In this document: positions 8,466 through 18,000 of the stretch, piece after piece
Numbering within the stretch: position 1 is the first letter of the stretch
Layout: each line of letters begins with the position of its first letter
Assembly (NCBI GenBank): GCA_043745195.1
Contig: JAYTTF010000188.1
Location: 57,863-121,862 of the forward strand
Direction of reading: 5' to 3'
Origin: JANXSF01 sp043745195
GTDB lineage: Bacteria > Acidobacteriota > Terriglobia > Bryobacterales > Bryobacteraceae
Length of the DNA stretch: 64,000 bases
Position numbers and translations under genes: made by a program
Notes under the pieces: generated by a model
Told to the model about the DNA's origin: nothing
Databases searched by the model: none
What the model saw: only the letters and a program-made list of their open reading frames with translations

Positions 8466-8647
8466 TAAACGTCGAGCAGCCGGGACAGGGCAAGTTTGGC
8501 GAATCCGGTGCCGACCGCGCTCTATGCAAACTTACCGCCAACATCAAGGCCAACGGCTTGCAGCAAAACCTCAACGCAGTACTCCACCGCGCTAACATTG
8601 CTGATGTGGATCAACCCATTCAGTCATCGAAACGGCCCGGTATTTGG
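8462..8647 (+). pseudogene. C-terminal fragment resembling an MCE/MlaD-family protein
   Basis: In the frame that runs into the kinase, the sequence after a TGA at 8459-8461 reads like the repetitive tail of MCE proteins: PGQGKFGESGADRALCKLT and then NLNAVLHRANIADVD. The usual MCE repeat has the form GxGxxGKLxxDxALYxxL. No start codon or upstream part is left, and the toxin-antitoxin module lies directly to the left, so the 5' part was probably lost when that module arrived. MCE proteins carry lipids across the cell envelope. The family match is my reading of a short stretch and is moderate at best. Confidence 0.45.
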
Positions 8648-9880
8648 ATGGTCCGGCGTGATGACATTGTCTGGCTGGCGTTATTCGGACTGATGGCCTG
8701 GGCCACTCCAAGCGACAACGTCGAGGCACTGCTCAGCATCGGGCTCTTCGCAATTTCACAATTAATTGAAGGGCGCGTTCCGTGGTTTTCTACGCAACAT
8801 GGCGTGCTCACCAGCATTGCCGTGAAAATTTTGCTTGGTTGGTTTCTCATCGGCTGGACCGACGGCATTAACAGCACTTACTATCCAATCCTGCTTGCTC
8901 CCGTGATCACTGCCGCTACCCGCCTAGGCTGGTTAGGCACCTCTGTTGTGACGCTGGCTGCATGCAGCACTTATCTTTACTTCCTCCGCTATATTGATTT
9001 TTCCATTCAATCTGTTTCCTGGAAAGAACTTGCACTACACCTTGGCTTCTTACCAGTGGCTGGTTACTTGACTTACATCCTGGCTGAAACCAATCGTGAA
9101 GGCGCGCGGCTGGCTCGCTCCGTAGCAGGGCAGTTGGAAGTAGCCAATCGAAGCCTGCAAGAGGCCGAAGCCGCAGTGCGCCGTTCCGATAGACTGGCAG
9201 CCCTAGGACAGTTAACAGCTGGCTTAGCGCACGAACTTCGTAACCCATTGGGTACCATTCGCGCATCTTCTGAAATGTTGCGTAAGTCCCTTACCGGAAA
9301 TGAAAGCGAGGTGGCCGCAGAAATGGCCGGGTTTATTCAAACCGAAGTGGACCGCGCGAATTCGTTAGTCACTCGCTTTCTGGAATTCGCCAGACCTTTG
9401 CCCTTGCGACGCGCCGCTGTTTCCCTAGCCGATATGCTGGACCGTGCCATTTCGCAGTTTGAGCATGCAGCTCCACAACCGGATGTTTCCATTTACAAGA
9501 ACTATTCGCCCGAAATTCCACCACTGGAAATTGATGCGGAATGGATGGAGCGAGTGGTTTACAATTTGTTGATGAACGCCGCGCAGGCATCACCCGCAGG
9601 TAGCGCTGTGACTGTGAAAACCCGATTGCTGGATGATCACAGACAAGCGGAAATTTCTGTGATTGATCGCGGTTCCGGCATTGACCCCAAGAACCGGGAA
9701 AATATTTTCAACCCTTTCTTCACCACAAAACCTGATGGAGTTGGCTTGGGTCTGGCCATTGTGTCCAAAGTGATTGATGAACACGGGGGCCAGATTTTGG
9801 TGGAAAGTGAACTTGGTAAGGGAAGTATTTTTCGAGTGCTACTGCCATTAAAGGCTCCAATGGAAAATTCTATCCAATGA
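8648..9880 (+). CDS. Membrane sensor histidine kinase
   Basis: About 410 residues from ATG 8648 (MVRRDDIVWLALFG). Five or so hydrophobic segments fill the first 145 residues. A coiled coil leads into the H-box LAHELRNP with the phosphoacceptor His near residue 195. N, G1, F and G2 boxes follow (VVYNLLMNAAQAS, DRGSGI, NPFFTTK, GVGLGLAI). This is the NtrB/ZraS/AtoS type. Its TGA overlaps the response-regulator ATG by four bases, so the two are partners. The open frame extends 5' of the chosen start into the MCE-like fragment; that extension is not part of the kinase fold. Confidence 0.93.
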   Translation: MVRRDDIVWLALFGLMAWATPSDNVEALLSIGLFAISQLIEGRVPWFSTQHGVLTSIAVKILLGWFLIGWTDGINSTYYPILLAPVITAATRLGWLGTSVVTLAACSTYLYFLRYIDFSIQSVSWKELALHLGFLPVAGYLTYILAETNREGARLARSVAGQLEVANRSLQEAEAAVRRSDRLAALGQLTAGLAHELRNPLGTIRASSEMLRKSLTGNESEVAAEMAGFIQTEVDRANSLVTRFLEFARPLPLRRAAVSLADMLDRAISQFEHAAPQPDVSIYKNYSPEIPPLEIDAEWMERVVYNLLMNAAQASPAGSAVTVKTRLLDDHRQAEISVIDRGSGIDPKNRENIFNPFFTTKPDGVGLGLAIVSKVIDEHGGQILVESELGKGSIFRVLLPLKAPMENSIQ

Positions 9881-11244
9881 AACAACGAATCCTGATAGTG
9901 GAAGATGAAGAAAAACTTAGGCGTGTGATGGAACTGCAATTGCGTTCCTCCGGCTTTGAAGTGGAACAGGCGGGCACGGCCGAACAGGGTCTGAAAATGA
10001 TTGACCATGCCGACCTGATCCTCACCGATCTGCGTCTACCCGGCATGGATGGCATTGAGTTTCTGCGTGCCGTGCGCCAGCAGTTCGCCCATACTCCTGT
10101 GGTTTTGATGACCGCTTTCGGCACCATTGAAAATGCCGTGGAGGCGATGAAAATTGGTGCCAATGATTTTTTGTTGAAGCCTTTCTCCCTCGATCATTTG
10201 GTTGCGGTGGTGAACAAGGCTTTGGAGATGCGCAACCTCCGCGCTGAGAATCGGCAGTTGCGCGAAGAGCTTGGCCAGCGCTTCCAGTTAGACAATATTA
10301 TTGGCCGCAGCCAACCAATGCAGGAAATTTTCTCCACCGTAATGCGTGTTGCCCCTACTCGGGCCACCGTGCTTTTGGCGGGCGAAAGCGGCGTTGGCAA
10401 GGATCGCATTGCACGGGCTATTCATCAGCAATCGCCACGCAAAGACAAACCCTTTGTGAAAATCAATTGCACCTCCATTCCGGAAAATCTAATGGAGAGC
10501 GAACTGTTTGGTTATGAGAAAGGCGCGTTTACAGGTGCCAACCAAACCAAGCCAGGTAAGTTTGAGCAGGCGGATACTGGAACGGTCTTTTTAGACGAGA
10601 TTGGCGATGTCCCTCCGGCGATTCAAGTGAAGCTGCTGCGTATTTTGCAGGAGCGGGAATTTGAACGGTTGGGGTCAAACAAAACAATGAAGATCGACGT
10701 GCGGGTGATTGCAGCCACCAACGTGGACCTGCGTGCGGCACTGGAACAAGGTACGTTTCGCGAGGATCTTTATTACCGCTTGAATGTGGTGCCAATGAAC
10801 ATTCCACCGCTTCGCGATCGCAAAGAGGATATCCCTGTGCTGGCGGAATTCTTTGTCACGAAATTGGGTAAGGAGTTAGATAGCCCGGTGCGAACCATTT
10901 CCCGCGCTGCGGTTGCAAAGTTGATGGACTACAATTTTCCGGGCAATGTGCGCGAACTTGAAAATGTTTTGGAGCGCAGTATTGTGATGGCTGAAGGTCC
11001 GGAACTGACAGCATCGGATATCCGGCTGGACCTGGCACCGGCGTCACGGCACCATGCTGAATCATCGAACAGCTTTCTGCCGGAAGGGATGACGCTGGAT
11101 CAGTATGAACAACAACTTATCAAAGAGGCGTTGAAGCGCGCGAACGGAAATAAGAGCCAGGCAGCGCGTCTGTTGGGTTTGACTCGCAATGCGTTCCGGT
11201 ATCGCCTGGACCAAATGGGCATGGATTCAAGCGATACCGAATAA
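9877..11244 (+). CDS. Sigma-54-dependent response regulator (NtrC family)
   Basis: Three domains over 455 residues. The receiver has phospho-Asp51 (LTDLRLPGMDG) and Lys101. The AAA+ sigma-54 activator has Walker A GESGVGKD at 169-176, the sigma-54 loop GAFTGA at 216-221 and Walker B near FLDEIGD at 238-244. A Fis-type helix-turn-helix at the end reads NKSQAARLLGLTRNAFRYRL. When phosphorylated by the neighbouring kinase it should activate sigma-54 promoters. The target genes are unknown; no clear sigma-54 promoter was noticed nearby. The Walker A has Asp where many members have Glu/Thr, a mild variation. Confidence 0.95.
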   Translation: MKQRILIVEDEEKLRRVMELQLRSSGFEVEQAGTAEQGLKMIDHADLILTDLRLPGMDGIEFLRAVRQQFAHTPVVLMTAFGTIENAVEAMKIGANDFLLKPFSLDHLVAVVNKALEMRNLRAENRQLREELGQRFQLDNIIGRSQPMQEIFSTVMRVAPTRATVLLAGESGVGKDRIARAIHQQSPRKDKPFVKINCTSIPENLMESELFGYEKGAFTGANQTKPGKFEQADTGTVFLDEIGDVPPAIQVKLLRILQEREFERLGSNKTMKIDVRVIAATNVDLRAALEQGTFREDLYYRLNVVPMNIPPLRDRKEDIPVLAEFFVTKLGKELDSPVRTISRAAVAKLMDYNFPGNVRELENVLERSIVMAEGPELTASDIRLDLAPASRHHAESSNSFLPEGMTLDQYEQQLIKEALKRANGNKSQAARLLGLTRNAFRYRLDQMGMDSSDTE

Positions 11245-11247
11245 GTT

Positions 11248-12762
11248 CTACTTTCCGGCGATCACCCAGCGATCACTGCGAAACGGACCAGCGGGCAGCC
11301 CTTCGCGATTGATTAAGTTCGCAGTTGGGTCATCCACCCAGGCATAGCGGACGGCAGTGGGCTCTGTCACTTCAGTGCTGGAAAGCACAACCGTATTCCC
11401 TTCAATCTTCGCCGCCGCCGGTACAAACTTTTCGTCTTTACCGGCAACCAGGAAGCCTTTCAACTCCTCGTTACCCGGCACGCTGAGACCTGCGCCAACA
11501 TGGTTGAACCAAACTCGAATAGCATTGCCTTCCAACGTGCTTTGACGATACAAAGGACCGGAGTATTCAATTTTTTCGCCATAAACAGTGGCCCGCGCGG
11601 CGAGTGCCAAACGATGTCCAATGGCTTGTTTGTTCTTCGGATGAATGTCGTTCGATTCGCCAACGTCAATAGCAACGGCCATACCAGTGTCGCGCAACTC
11701 CAGTGCCTCGGCTTGCGATTCACGCAACAGCGGCCAATAGGGATTGGCCTTGTAGTTGGCTAATTGCACAAACAGAAACGGCAGACTTCCCTGCCCCCAG
11801 CCCGCACGCCAATCTTCAATCATTAACCGGAACAGCCGACGGTACGGCATTGCGTGAACCACGTTGGCATTTGCTTCTCCCTGATACCAGATAACACCGC
11901 TGACGGCATAAGGAATCAACGGGGCGATCATCCCGTTGTAAAGACCCGCTGGAGTGTTGGGGTGTCCAGGGCCAACCGGGGGGCGTGGTGCGGTTGGCAG
12001 CTTTGCATTTTCAACCTTGGCTTTTGCCACCGCTTGCTTATGATTCTCTAGCGCCTTGTCATAACGTTCCTTGGCAGCTGGATAGTTGCCCAGAACTTTT
12101 TCCCAATCTGAGGAAATGAACTTCAAAGCAGGCTCGGATTCCAGGGCCGGAGCACTGGTCCAGGATTGGGCGGGGGTGCCACCCCAGGAAGAGTGAATGA
12201 AACCAATGGGCACGCCCAGTTTCTGGTGTAATTCTCTGGAAAAGAAATAACCCGCAGCTGAAAAACCTTTCACGGAACTGGCGTCGCATAATTTCCATGA
12301 ACCAACCACATCATCGGAAGGGGAATCGGCGACAACTCGCTTCACTTGAAAGAGTCGAATTTTGGGATATTGGGCGGAGGCGATTTCAGTTTCGGCATCC
12401 TTTGATCTTTCAACGGACATTTCCATATTGGATTGGCCGGAGCCAACCCAGACCTCGCCGACTAAAACGTCGTGGACGACTAAGGTGTTTTCACCTGCTA
12501 TCGTAAGGTCCGCAGGCGCACCGGGCTTCATCGGGTGGAGGAATACCGACCATTTGCCAGCAGCAGAAGCTTTGGCCAATACCTTCTGCTCTTGAAAAGT
12601 GACGGTTACGGATTCGGCTGGGTTCGCCGTGCCCCAAATTCGCACCGGAACGTTTTGACGCAGCACCATATGGTCGGAAATCAATGAGGGCAGTTTTACA
12701 GCAGCGGAAAGTTGCCACCCGGCAGCCAGCAAAGGAAGGAGCAAAAGGAATATTCGGCGCAT
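11248..12762 (-). CDS. Secreted sialate O-acetylesterase (SGNH hydrolase)
   Basis: The 504-residue protein starts MRRIFLLLLPLLAAGWQLSA, a signal peptide. The SGNH nucleophile motif VGSGQSNMEM lies near residue 110, HSSWGGTPAQSW and IWYQGEAN follow, and the distal DIHPKNK carries the Asp/His pair. It should remove O-acetyl groups from sugars, perhaps of sialic acid or plant polymers, in the periplasm or outside. ATG 12762 is preferred over the TTG at 12768. It ends three bases from the convergent regulator gene. Confidence 0.9.
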   Translation of the reverse strand: MRRIFLLLLPLLAAGWQLSAAVKLPSLISDHMVLRQNVPVRIWGTANPAESVTVTFQEQKVLAKASAAGKWSVFLHPMKPGAPADLTIAGENTLVVHDVLVGEVWVGSGQSNMEMSVERSKDAETEIASAQYPKIRLFQVKRVVADSPSDDVVGSWKLCDASSVKGFSAAGYFFSRELHQKLGVPIGFIHSSWGGTPAQSWTSAPALESEPALKFISSDWEKVLGNYPAAKERYDKALENHKQAVAKAKVENAKLPTAPRPPVGPGHPNTPAGLYNGMIAPLIPYAVSGVIWYQGEANANVVHAMPYRRLFRLMIEDWRAGWGQGSLPFLFVQLANYKANPYWPLLRESQAEALELRDTGMAVAIDVGESNDIHPKNKQAIGHRLALAARATVYGEKIEYSGPLYRQSTLEGNAIRVWFNHVGAGLSVPGNEELKGFLVAGKDEKFVPAAAKIEGNTVVLSSTEVTEPTAVRYAWVDDPTANLINREGLPAGPFRSDRWVIAGK

Positions 12763-12894
12763 AAGCAACGACTATTGTGTCATGTCTTAAGAATTGATTG
12801 AAGGCAAAAGTAAAACCGGTATCATCTGTAATCCTTTTCCAGTCACCCGCCGATAATGCCAATGGGGGAGATGGATTAAGTAATCCGTCTTTGT

Positions 12895-14037
12895 ATGGAT
12901 CAAGCTGCATTAAAAACGGCGGAAATAGTTCAACTAAGGCTTAGTATTCCTTATTCCTGGAATCAGTCGTTGGAGGAAACCAGCTATGCTCCAACAGTTC
13001 TGATCGTGGATGATCTGGAGATCAATCGTCGTCTATTAAAGGCGATGCTCCGCAGCACGAATTACCGTTTCCTGGAAGCAAGGCGTGCTAACGATGCACT
13101 GCATATTCTTGAAACGGAACCCGTTGACCTAATTATTCTGGATTTGATGATTCCAGGCTTAAGTGGGCCCGAGTTCTGCAGACATGTTAAGAACAACCGC
13201 AAGACTCAGTTGGTGCCAGTGCTGATGATTACCAGTCTGCACGGCGTTGAAAACGAGATTCAAGGGATCAATTCCGGTGCTGATGAATTCTTAACCAAGC
13301 CTTTGCATCCCGCTTTGGTGAGGTCGCGAATCAGCGCGATGCTGCGCAATAAGGCGGCAGTGGATTCTTTGGAAGAAGCCGAAACCATTTTGTTTGCCCT
13401 TGCTCAGGCAGTGGAGAGTAGGGATCCTTACACCGCAGGTCATTGCGAACGCCTGGCGACTTATAGTGTAGCGGTTGGAAACGTATTGGGGCTTTCCAGG
13501 CAGGAATTGGTGGCACTGCATCGTGGTGGATACCTGCACGACATTGGCAAGGTGGCTGTACCTGACAAGATTCTTCACGGAACAGAAAAGCTTACGGCGG
13601 AAGAGTGGGAAGTTATGAAGTTGCACACCACGCGTGGCGAGGAAATTTGCCGGCCCATGAAGAGCCTAAAACCTGTGCTTCCCATTATTCGAAGCCATCA
13701 CGAACGCTGGGACGGAACAGGATATCCGGATGGTTTGGCCGGAGAGAATATTCCACTCTTGGCCCGGATTCTTCAGGTGGTGGATATCTATGATGCGCTG
13801 ATTACAGCCCGCACCTATAAACCCGCACTGTCCCATGAGGAAGCGATCCGAATTCTGGAAGAAGAAGCTGCAAAGAAGTGGCGTGACCCGGATTTGGTTG
13901 CTTTGTTTGCCAATATTTCAAACAGCTCCTGGGAGCAGAGCATTGCTGAGTTTGCTTCCTCGGAATGGGAAGAACTGCAGTCCATGCGCATTTCCTTGGA
14001 AAACATGCAAGTATCGGTTTCCCGTCAGGCGGGATAA
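12895..14037 (+). CDS. Response regulator with HD-GYP phosphodiesterase domain
   Basis: The receiver domain is at residues 33-150 with phospho-Asp83 in ILDLMIPGLSG and Lys135. The HD-GYP domain follows: HD at 215-216 (YLHDIGK), HHE at 268-270 and GYP at 276-278 (DGTGYPDG). This RpfG-like layout predicts cyclic-di-GMP hydrolysis controlled by phosphorylation. A C-terminal tail of about 35 residues is acidic and not recognised. No partner kinase is adjacent. It is divergent from the acetylesterase gene. Confidence 0.93.
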   Translation: MDQAALKTAEIVQLRLSIPYSWNQSLEETSYAPTVLIVDDLEINRRLLKAMLRSTNYRFLEARRANDALHILETEPVDLIILDLMIPGLSGPEFCRHVKNNRKTQLVPVLMITSLHGVENEIQGINSGADEFLTKPLHPALVRSRISAMLRNKAAVDSLEEAETILFALAQAVESRDPYTAGHCERLATYSVAVGNVLGLSRQELVALHRGGYLHDIGKVAVPDKILHGTEKLTAEEWEVMKLHTTRGEEICRPMKSLKPVLPIIRSHHERWDGTGYPDGLAGENIPLLARILQVVDIYDALITARTYKPALSHEEAIRILEEEAAKKWRDPDLVALFANISNSSWEQSIAEFASSEWEELQSMRISLENMQVSVSRQAG

Positions 14038-14051
14038 ACCATCAGCAGGGC

Positions 14052-15386
14052 TTACTTACGGACAGGAATTACTCTGCCGTTCCCTCTTGCCATTGGCTGA
14101 GGCACAGTAGACGGCACCGGTTCCGGCTCAGGTTCGGGAAGCTTCTTGGGGCGCGCATCCAATTTCTTCGCGATGTACTCATCCTTCGCCTTAAGGAATT
14201 TCGGCGATTCTGGAGCAATCTTGGTAGCCTCAGTCACCTCCACATCGGTAACTTCTTGAGCCATGCCAACAAACTTCTGCAGGTAATTTTTGATGCGATC
14301 TTGAACCAATCGTTCACTGGAGCTCATCAAAAGGAAGATAATCTGGTCCCCTGCCGCATGCCGAAGCGCCTTGTAAATCAAGGACGGTTTTTTCAAGGTT
14401 GGTGACTTGATTTCCTTTTCCAATTTCTTTGACTTTGCTTCCAACTGCTGCCAGTTATTCACCGTAGCCTTGTCAATACTCATATTCTTGATCAGGGCAT
14501 TCTTTTCTTTAGGGGAAAGCTTTTGAGTCAAGATATAGAGAAACAGACTTGGATAATTCGTTTCAAAGCCGATTTCAAATGGAATATTCGTCCGTGCCTT
14601 CATCAGCTTCTGCATACCAGCCAAATTCACTTTGGCACCAGTAAGAGCTGGGGAAAACAGTGGCAGAATTTTCTCTTCGTCCAGAATCCGGAGCAGTTCA
14701 GCAGGGTTCACTTCGCCGGCCATGCGCAACAGTTCGGGCCCAAGGATTTCATTAGAAATCTTCAGATGCAGCCCGGATTCCTTTACGTTTTCATACTGCC
14801 CTTTGGTCCGTTCTGACAAAGGAAAATTCATGCGTACGCTGAAGCGCCACATGCGCAATACCCGCGACGCATCGTCGTAGAGGGCGTAGCTGTAGGCAGT
14901 GTGCATTTCCCGGCGTTCGAGGTCGGCCAGTCCGTTGGTGGGATCGAGCAGCAACCCGCGCGATGCTTTGTTCAAAGACAAAGCAATGGCATTGATGGTG
15001 AAATCGCGGCCCCGCAAATCCTCGTGAATTGTAGCGGAGGTTACCGTGGGCTTCGACCCGGCTCGGCCATACTTTTCCACTTTCGCCATCGCGAATTCCG
15101 CAGTAACATTGCCTGGAAAACGCATCTCAATACTTTTCTTCCGATCATCAGTGGAAACTATTTCGCCATGAAGCTTCTTTTCCAAAAGCTTTGCCAGAGG
15201 CTTGGGTGCACCTTCGACCACAAAGTCGAGATCGCGGACTGGATAGCCGCCCAAAACATCCCGCATCGCTCCGCCGGCCAGAAAGACACTGAGATTTGTA
15301 TCAGCCGCCGCTGCTTGCACAGCGTTCACCACCTGAAACTGGCTTGCCGTCAGGTGGCTCTCAAGCATGAACATGTAATCACTCAT
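14052..15386 (-). CDS. CCA tRNA nucleotidyltransferase / poly(A) polymerase family
   Basis: The 444-residue class II nucleotidyltransferase has the GG motif at 38-39 (LAGGAMRD), metal-binding aspartates in RDLDFVVEG (52-55), and the neck motif RGRDFTINAIALSL followed by DPTNGLADLERRE and ASRVLRMWRFSVR. It adds CCA or A residues to RNA 3' ends. I see no HD motif. The C-terminus is Lys/Pro-rich and probably disordered. The xerD-like gene upstream is transcribed the same way with a 31-bp gap. Confidence 0.9.
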   Translation of the reverse strand: MSDYMFMLESHLTASQFQVVNAVQAAAADTNLSVFLAGGAMRDVLGGYPVRDLDFVVEGAPKPLAKLLEKKLHGEIVSTDDRKKSIEMRFPGNVTAEFAMAKVEKYGRAGSKPTVTSATIHEDLRGRDFTINAIALSLNKASRGLLLDPTNGLADLERREMHTAYSYALYDDASRVLRMWRFSVRMNFPLSERTKGQYENVKESGLHLKISNEILGPELLRMAGEVNPAELLRILDEEKILPLFSPALTGAKVNLAGMQKLMKARTNIPFEIGFETNYPSLFLYILTQKLSPKEKNALIKNMSIDKATVNNWQQLEAKSKKLEKEIKSPTLKKPSLIYKALRHAAGDQIIFLLMSSSERLVQDRIKNYLQKFVGMAQEVTDVEVTEATKIAPESPKFLKAKDEYIAKKLDARPKKLPEPEPEPVPSTVPQPMARGNGRVIPVRK

Positions 15387-15417
15387 TCAACAGCTCTCCA
15401 AAACTAAATCAAGCAAA

Positions 15418-16317
15418 TCAAGCACGTGGATGATGTTCATCCACGACCCGCCTTAAACGCCCGCGCATAACGTGCGTATAAACCTCAGTGGTCCCAATAT
15501 CAACGTGGCCCAACATGGTCTGCACGCTGCGTAAATCGGCTCCGTTCTCCAGCAAATGGGTGGCAAAGCTATGACGCAGCACATGGGGTGTTAAACCATG
15601 AAAAATGCCTGCTCGCTTCCCCAACTCCCGGAGAGCGGTCCAAAACATTTGACGGGTCATCCGGCTACCTCTACCCGTCACAAACAAAAACCGGCTTGCC
15701 CGCTGCTTTAAAATTGCAGGACGGGCTTCCTCAAAATACCTGGTCACAAATCCAATGGCTTGCCGTCCAACGGGAACCAGCCGCTGCTTATTGCCCTTGC
15801 CGGTAACTCTCAGCACTCCCAGATCTGCATTAAAATCAGTGATCTCAACCGCGCATAACTCCGACACCCGCAGACCCGATGCATAGAGCAGTTCTAGCAT
15901 AGCTCTGTTTCGTTGGCCCAAGGGCTGAGTGAGATCACAAGACTGTAATAACTTATCAATATCTTCCGCATTTAAAAACTTCGGAATGGATTTCCATTGC
16001 TTTGGCGTCGACAAGAACTCTGTCGGATCCGCCGTCAATGTTCCAAGACTAATCAAATGACTATACAATCCTCTCAGACTGGATAGGTGTCTGGCAATAG
16101 AACGACTGCTAAGTCCTTTTTTGTAAAGTAGATCCACATAGTGACGAAGATCTTCTTCAACGGGGATTCCGGACACTTTGGCTTCCTCGGAAAAGTGACG
16201 GAAACCATTCAAATCTAAAGAGATAGCGGAAATAGAATTCTTCGCCAACCCTTTTTCCATTCGGCAAAAATCGAGATAGCGCTGTACGATAGCGGACAAA
16301 GAAGCCACTTCCAGCAT
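15418..16317 (-). CDS. xerD: Tyrosine recombinase XerD/XerC
   Basis: The 299-residue protein has an N-terminal SAM-like core-binding domain (1-105) and a catalytic domain with the full set Arg150 (GLRVSEL), Lys174 (GKGNKQR), His245/Arg248 (HVLRHSFATH), His271 (LGHVDIGTT) and nucleophile Tyr280. Length and motifs match the chromosome-dimer resolution recombinases acting at dif. No dif-like site was seen nearby. The choice between XerD and XerC is by overall feel only. Confidence 0.88.
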   Translation of the reverse strand: MLEVASLSAIVQRYLDFCRMEKGLAKNSISAISLDLNGFRHFSEEAKVSGIPVEEDLRHYVDLLYKKGLSSRSIARHLSSLRGLYSHLISLGTLTADPTEFLSTPKQWKSIPKFLNAEDIDKLLQSCDLTQPLGQRNRAMLELLYASGLRVSELCAVEITDFNADLGVLRVTGKGNKQRLVPVGRQAIGFVTRYFEEARPAILKQRASRFLFVTGRGSRMTRQMFWTALRELGKRAGIFHGLTPHVLRHSFATHLLENGADLRSVQTMLGHVDIGTTEVYTHVMRGRLRRVVDEHHPRA

Positions 16318-16370
16318 TGTGCCAATGATACAATACTTACGAAAATGTTTGGAAGCAATCCGAATTTGGA

Positions 16371-16856
16371 GTGGCGTTTTTGAGTACTTCTTCTAGCAAG
16401 AAGGCGCTGGTACTGCGATTTGATCGCGAACCGCTGCCCGGCTTTGTAAATCCGCAGAACTTTGCCACGCCAAGTGGCATCGAACTCCTGACTCCTCAGG
16501 GTCAGGTGCAGATCCTGCCCTTTTTCGAAGTTAAACTCGTTTGTTTTGTTAAAGATTTCGCTGATTCCCCGAACGTTTTTGAAAAGCGGCAATTCGCTGC
16601 ACGGCCCAAAACTCTGGGACTTTGGGTTCGTTTGAAATTTCGCGACGGAGACATGCTGGAAGGACTTTTGTCCAGCAATTTGTTACAGATAGAGCAGTTC
16701 GGGTTCACCGTAGCTCCGCCTGACCCTACATTACAGCGCATCTTTGTACCGCGGTCGGCGTTAACCGATCTGGATGTTCTTGGTGTAATCGGAAGTGCGT
16801 TGAAGAAACCTAAGGTGAGACCGGTTTCCGAAGATCAACTGCAAATGTTTGAGTAA
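16371..16856 (+). CDS. Conserved hypothetical protein
   Basis: The 161-residue product starts at GTG 16371; no in-frame ATG is near and no strong ribosome site is seen. It looks like a small all-beta protein: KKALVLRFDREPLPGFV, then a FFEVKLVCFVKDF strand pair, a central VRLKFRDGDMLEGLL segment that recalls PilZ/SH3-like barrels, and FVPRSALTDLDVLG. I do not recognise a named family with confidence. It is divergent from xerD and convergent with tonB (5 bp apart). Confidence 0.65.
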   Translation: MAFLSTSSSKKALVLRFDREPLPGFVNPQNFATPSGIELLTPQGQVQILPFFEVKLVCFVKDFADSPNVFEKRQFAARPKTLGLWVRLKFRDGDMLEGLLSSNLLQIEQFGFTVAPPDPTLQRIFVPRSALTDLDVLGVIGSALKKPKVRPVSEDQLQMFE

Positions 16857-16861
16857 ATTCT

Positions 16862-17842
16862 TTAGAGCAAACGGAAATTTACTTCGACTTGGGCAATCAC
16901 AGGAACTGCACGCCCGTCCTTGACGCCTGGCTTGAATCTCCACTTCTGGACAGATTCGATAGCCTTCTCATCCAATCCGAGGCCTAAGGCGCGAATAATG
17001 CGAATATCGCGGGGATTGCCTTTTTCGTCAACAACCACAGAAAGCAGCACCGTGCCCTGGAATTTCGCTTTGCGAGCCTCTTCGGAATACTCAGGCTCAA
17101 CTTTGAATAAGAGTGCAGGTGAAGACACGCCGCCACCGACGCGGTAAACGCCGCCGCCCGTTCCGCCGCCGGAACCAGGTCCTAAACCACCACCAGTGCC
17201 TGAGCCTACCCCACCGCCGCTACCGCTACCAATTCCAGCACCAGACCCAGTGCCGTTGGAAGGAATTTTCCCAAGGGAGTTGGGGTCGCCGAAATTCGGC
17301 ATATTCACGTTAGGCACAGCTGTATCCAACTGAATGGTGGGTTCCATAATTAGTTTTGGAGCTGTATTGTTTACAACTGCCATAGGCGGAGTAAACTGTC
17401 GCGGTGAAATTTTCGGGAGTTTTCCCTTGCTAGCCTGAACCAAACTGCGGTCTCCACCGCCACCACCACCGGCGCTTGTCTGCTTCTTGATGGGTTCCGG
17501 TTTGTAAGCCGCCAGATCAGGAGCAATCAGCGGGACCATATCCTTAACCTTCTTCTGGATTGTTTCGTTGGTGCTTAGAAACAGAACAAGCACAACAGCT
17601 AAGCCGTGAAGAACCACAGAAACTGCTTTGGTTTTTTTTGACTCATCATCCACTGACCATATGTCTTTAACCGCAACAGGCTTGGAGGTTAATTCAAGCG
17701 GCGGGAGCTTTGGAGGGTTGATCAGTTCCTTGAAGGAATCAACAATTGTGAAAAACCACGGAGTGTTGGTTTCCGGAGTCAGAAGACGCGCCAAATGAAT
17801 GTCTTCTTCCTGCTGCGTCGGGTTTACCGGAGTCATCGCCAT
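16862..17842 (-). CDS. tonB: TonB-family energy transducer
   Basis: The 326-residue protein has one transmembrane helix at about residues 73-91 (VSVVLHGLAVVLVLFL), a long periplasmic linker with Gly-rich runs (residues 125-135 and about 195-235), and a TonB C-terminal domain (EPEYSEEARKAKFQGTVLL, then GLDEKAIESVQKWRFKPG). The unusual feature is a cytoplasmic N-terminal extension of 70 residues before the helix; classical TonB has almost none. It should pass proton-motive energy to TonB-dependent receptors, whose only trace in this window is a dead one at 31.9 kb. Confidence 0.9.
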   Translation of the reverse strand: MAMTPVNPTQQEEDIHLARLLTPETNTPWFFTIVDSFKELINPPKLPPLELTSKPVAVKDIWSVDDESKKTKAVSVVLHGLAVVLVLFLSTNETIQKKVKDMVPLIAPDLAAYKPEPIKKQTSAGGGGGGDRSLVQASKGKLPKISPRQFTPPMAVVNNTAPKLIMEPTIQLDTAVPNVNMPNFGDPNSLGKIPSNGTGSGAGIGSGSGGGVGSGTGGGLGPGSGGGTGGGVYRVGGGVSSPALLFKVEPEYSEEARKAKFQGTVLLSVVVDEKGNPRDIRIIRALGLGLDEKAIESVQKWRFKPGVKDGRAVPVIAQVEVNFRLL

Positions 17843-17920
17843 CCAAATAGATTCCTACAAAGTTACAGACGCGAAACAAGGGACTGAGGTTGCATGCCCT
17901 TGGGGAAATCCTACCAAAAA

Positions 17921-17936
17921 TTGTATCGCAATACAA
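17921..17936. promoter_or_regulatory. Inverted repeat upstream of tonB
   Basis: TTGTAT-CGCA-ATACAA, with 6-bp arms, lies about 80 bp upstream of the tonB start in the 158-bp gap before it. A regulator-binding site is plausible. No regulator is identified and it does not match the Fur box closely. Confidence 0.35.
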
Positions 17937-18000
17937 CAATGGCCCAAATCCTCTACCAAATTCCGTAACAGTTGTATCCAGAACAACTTAACAAATGATT

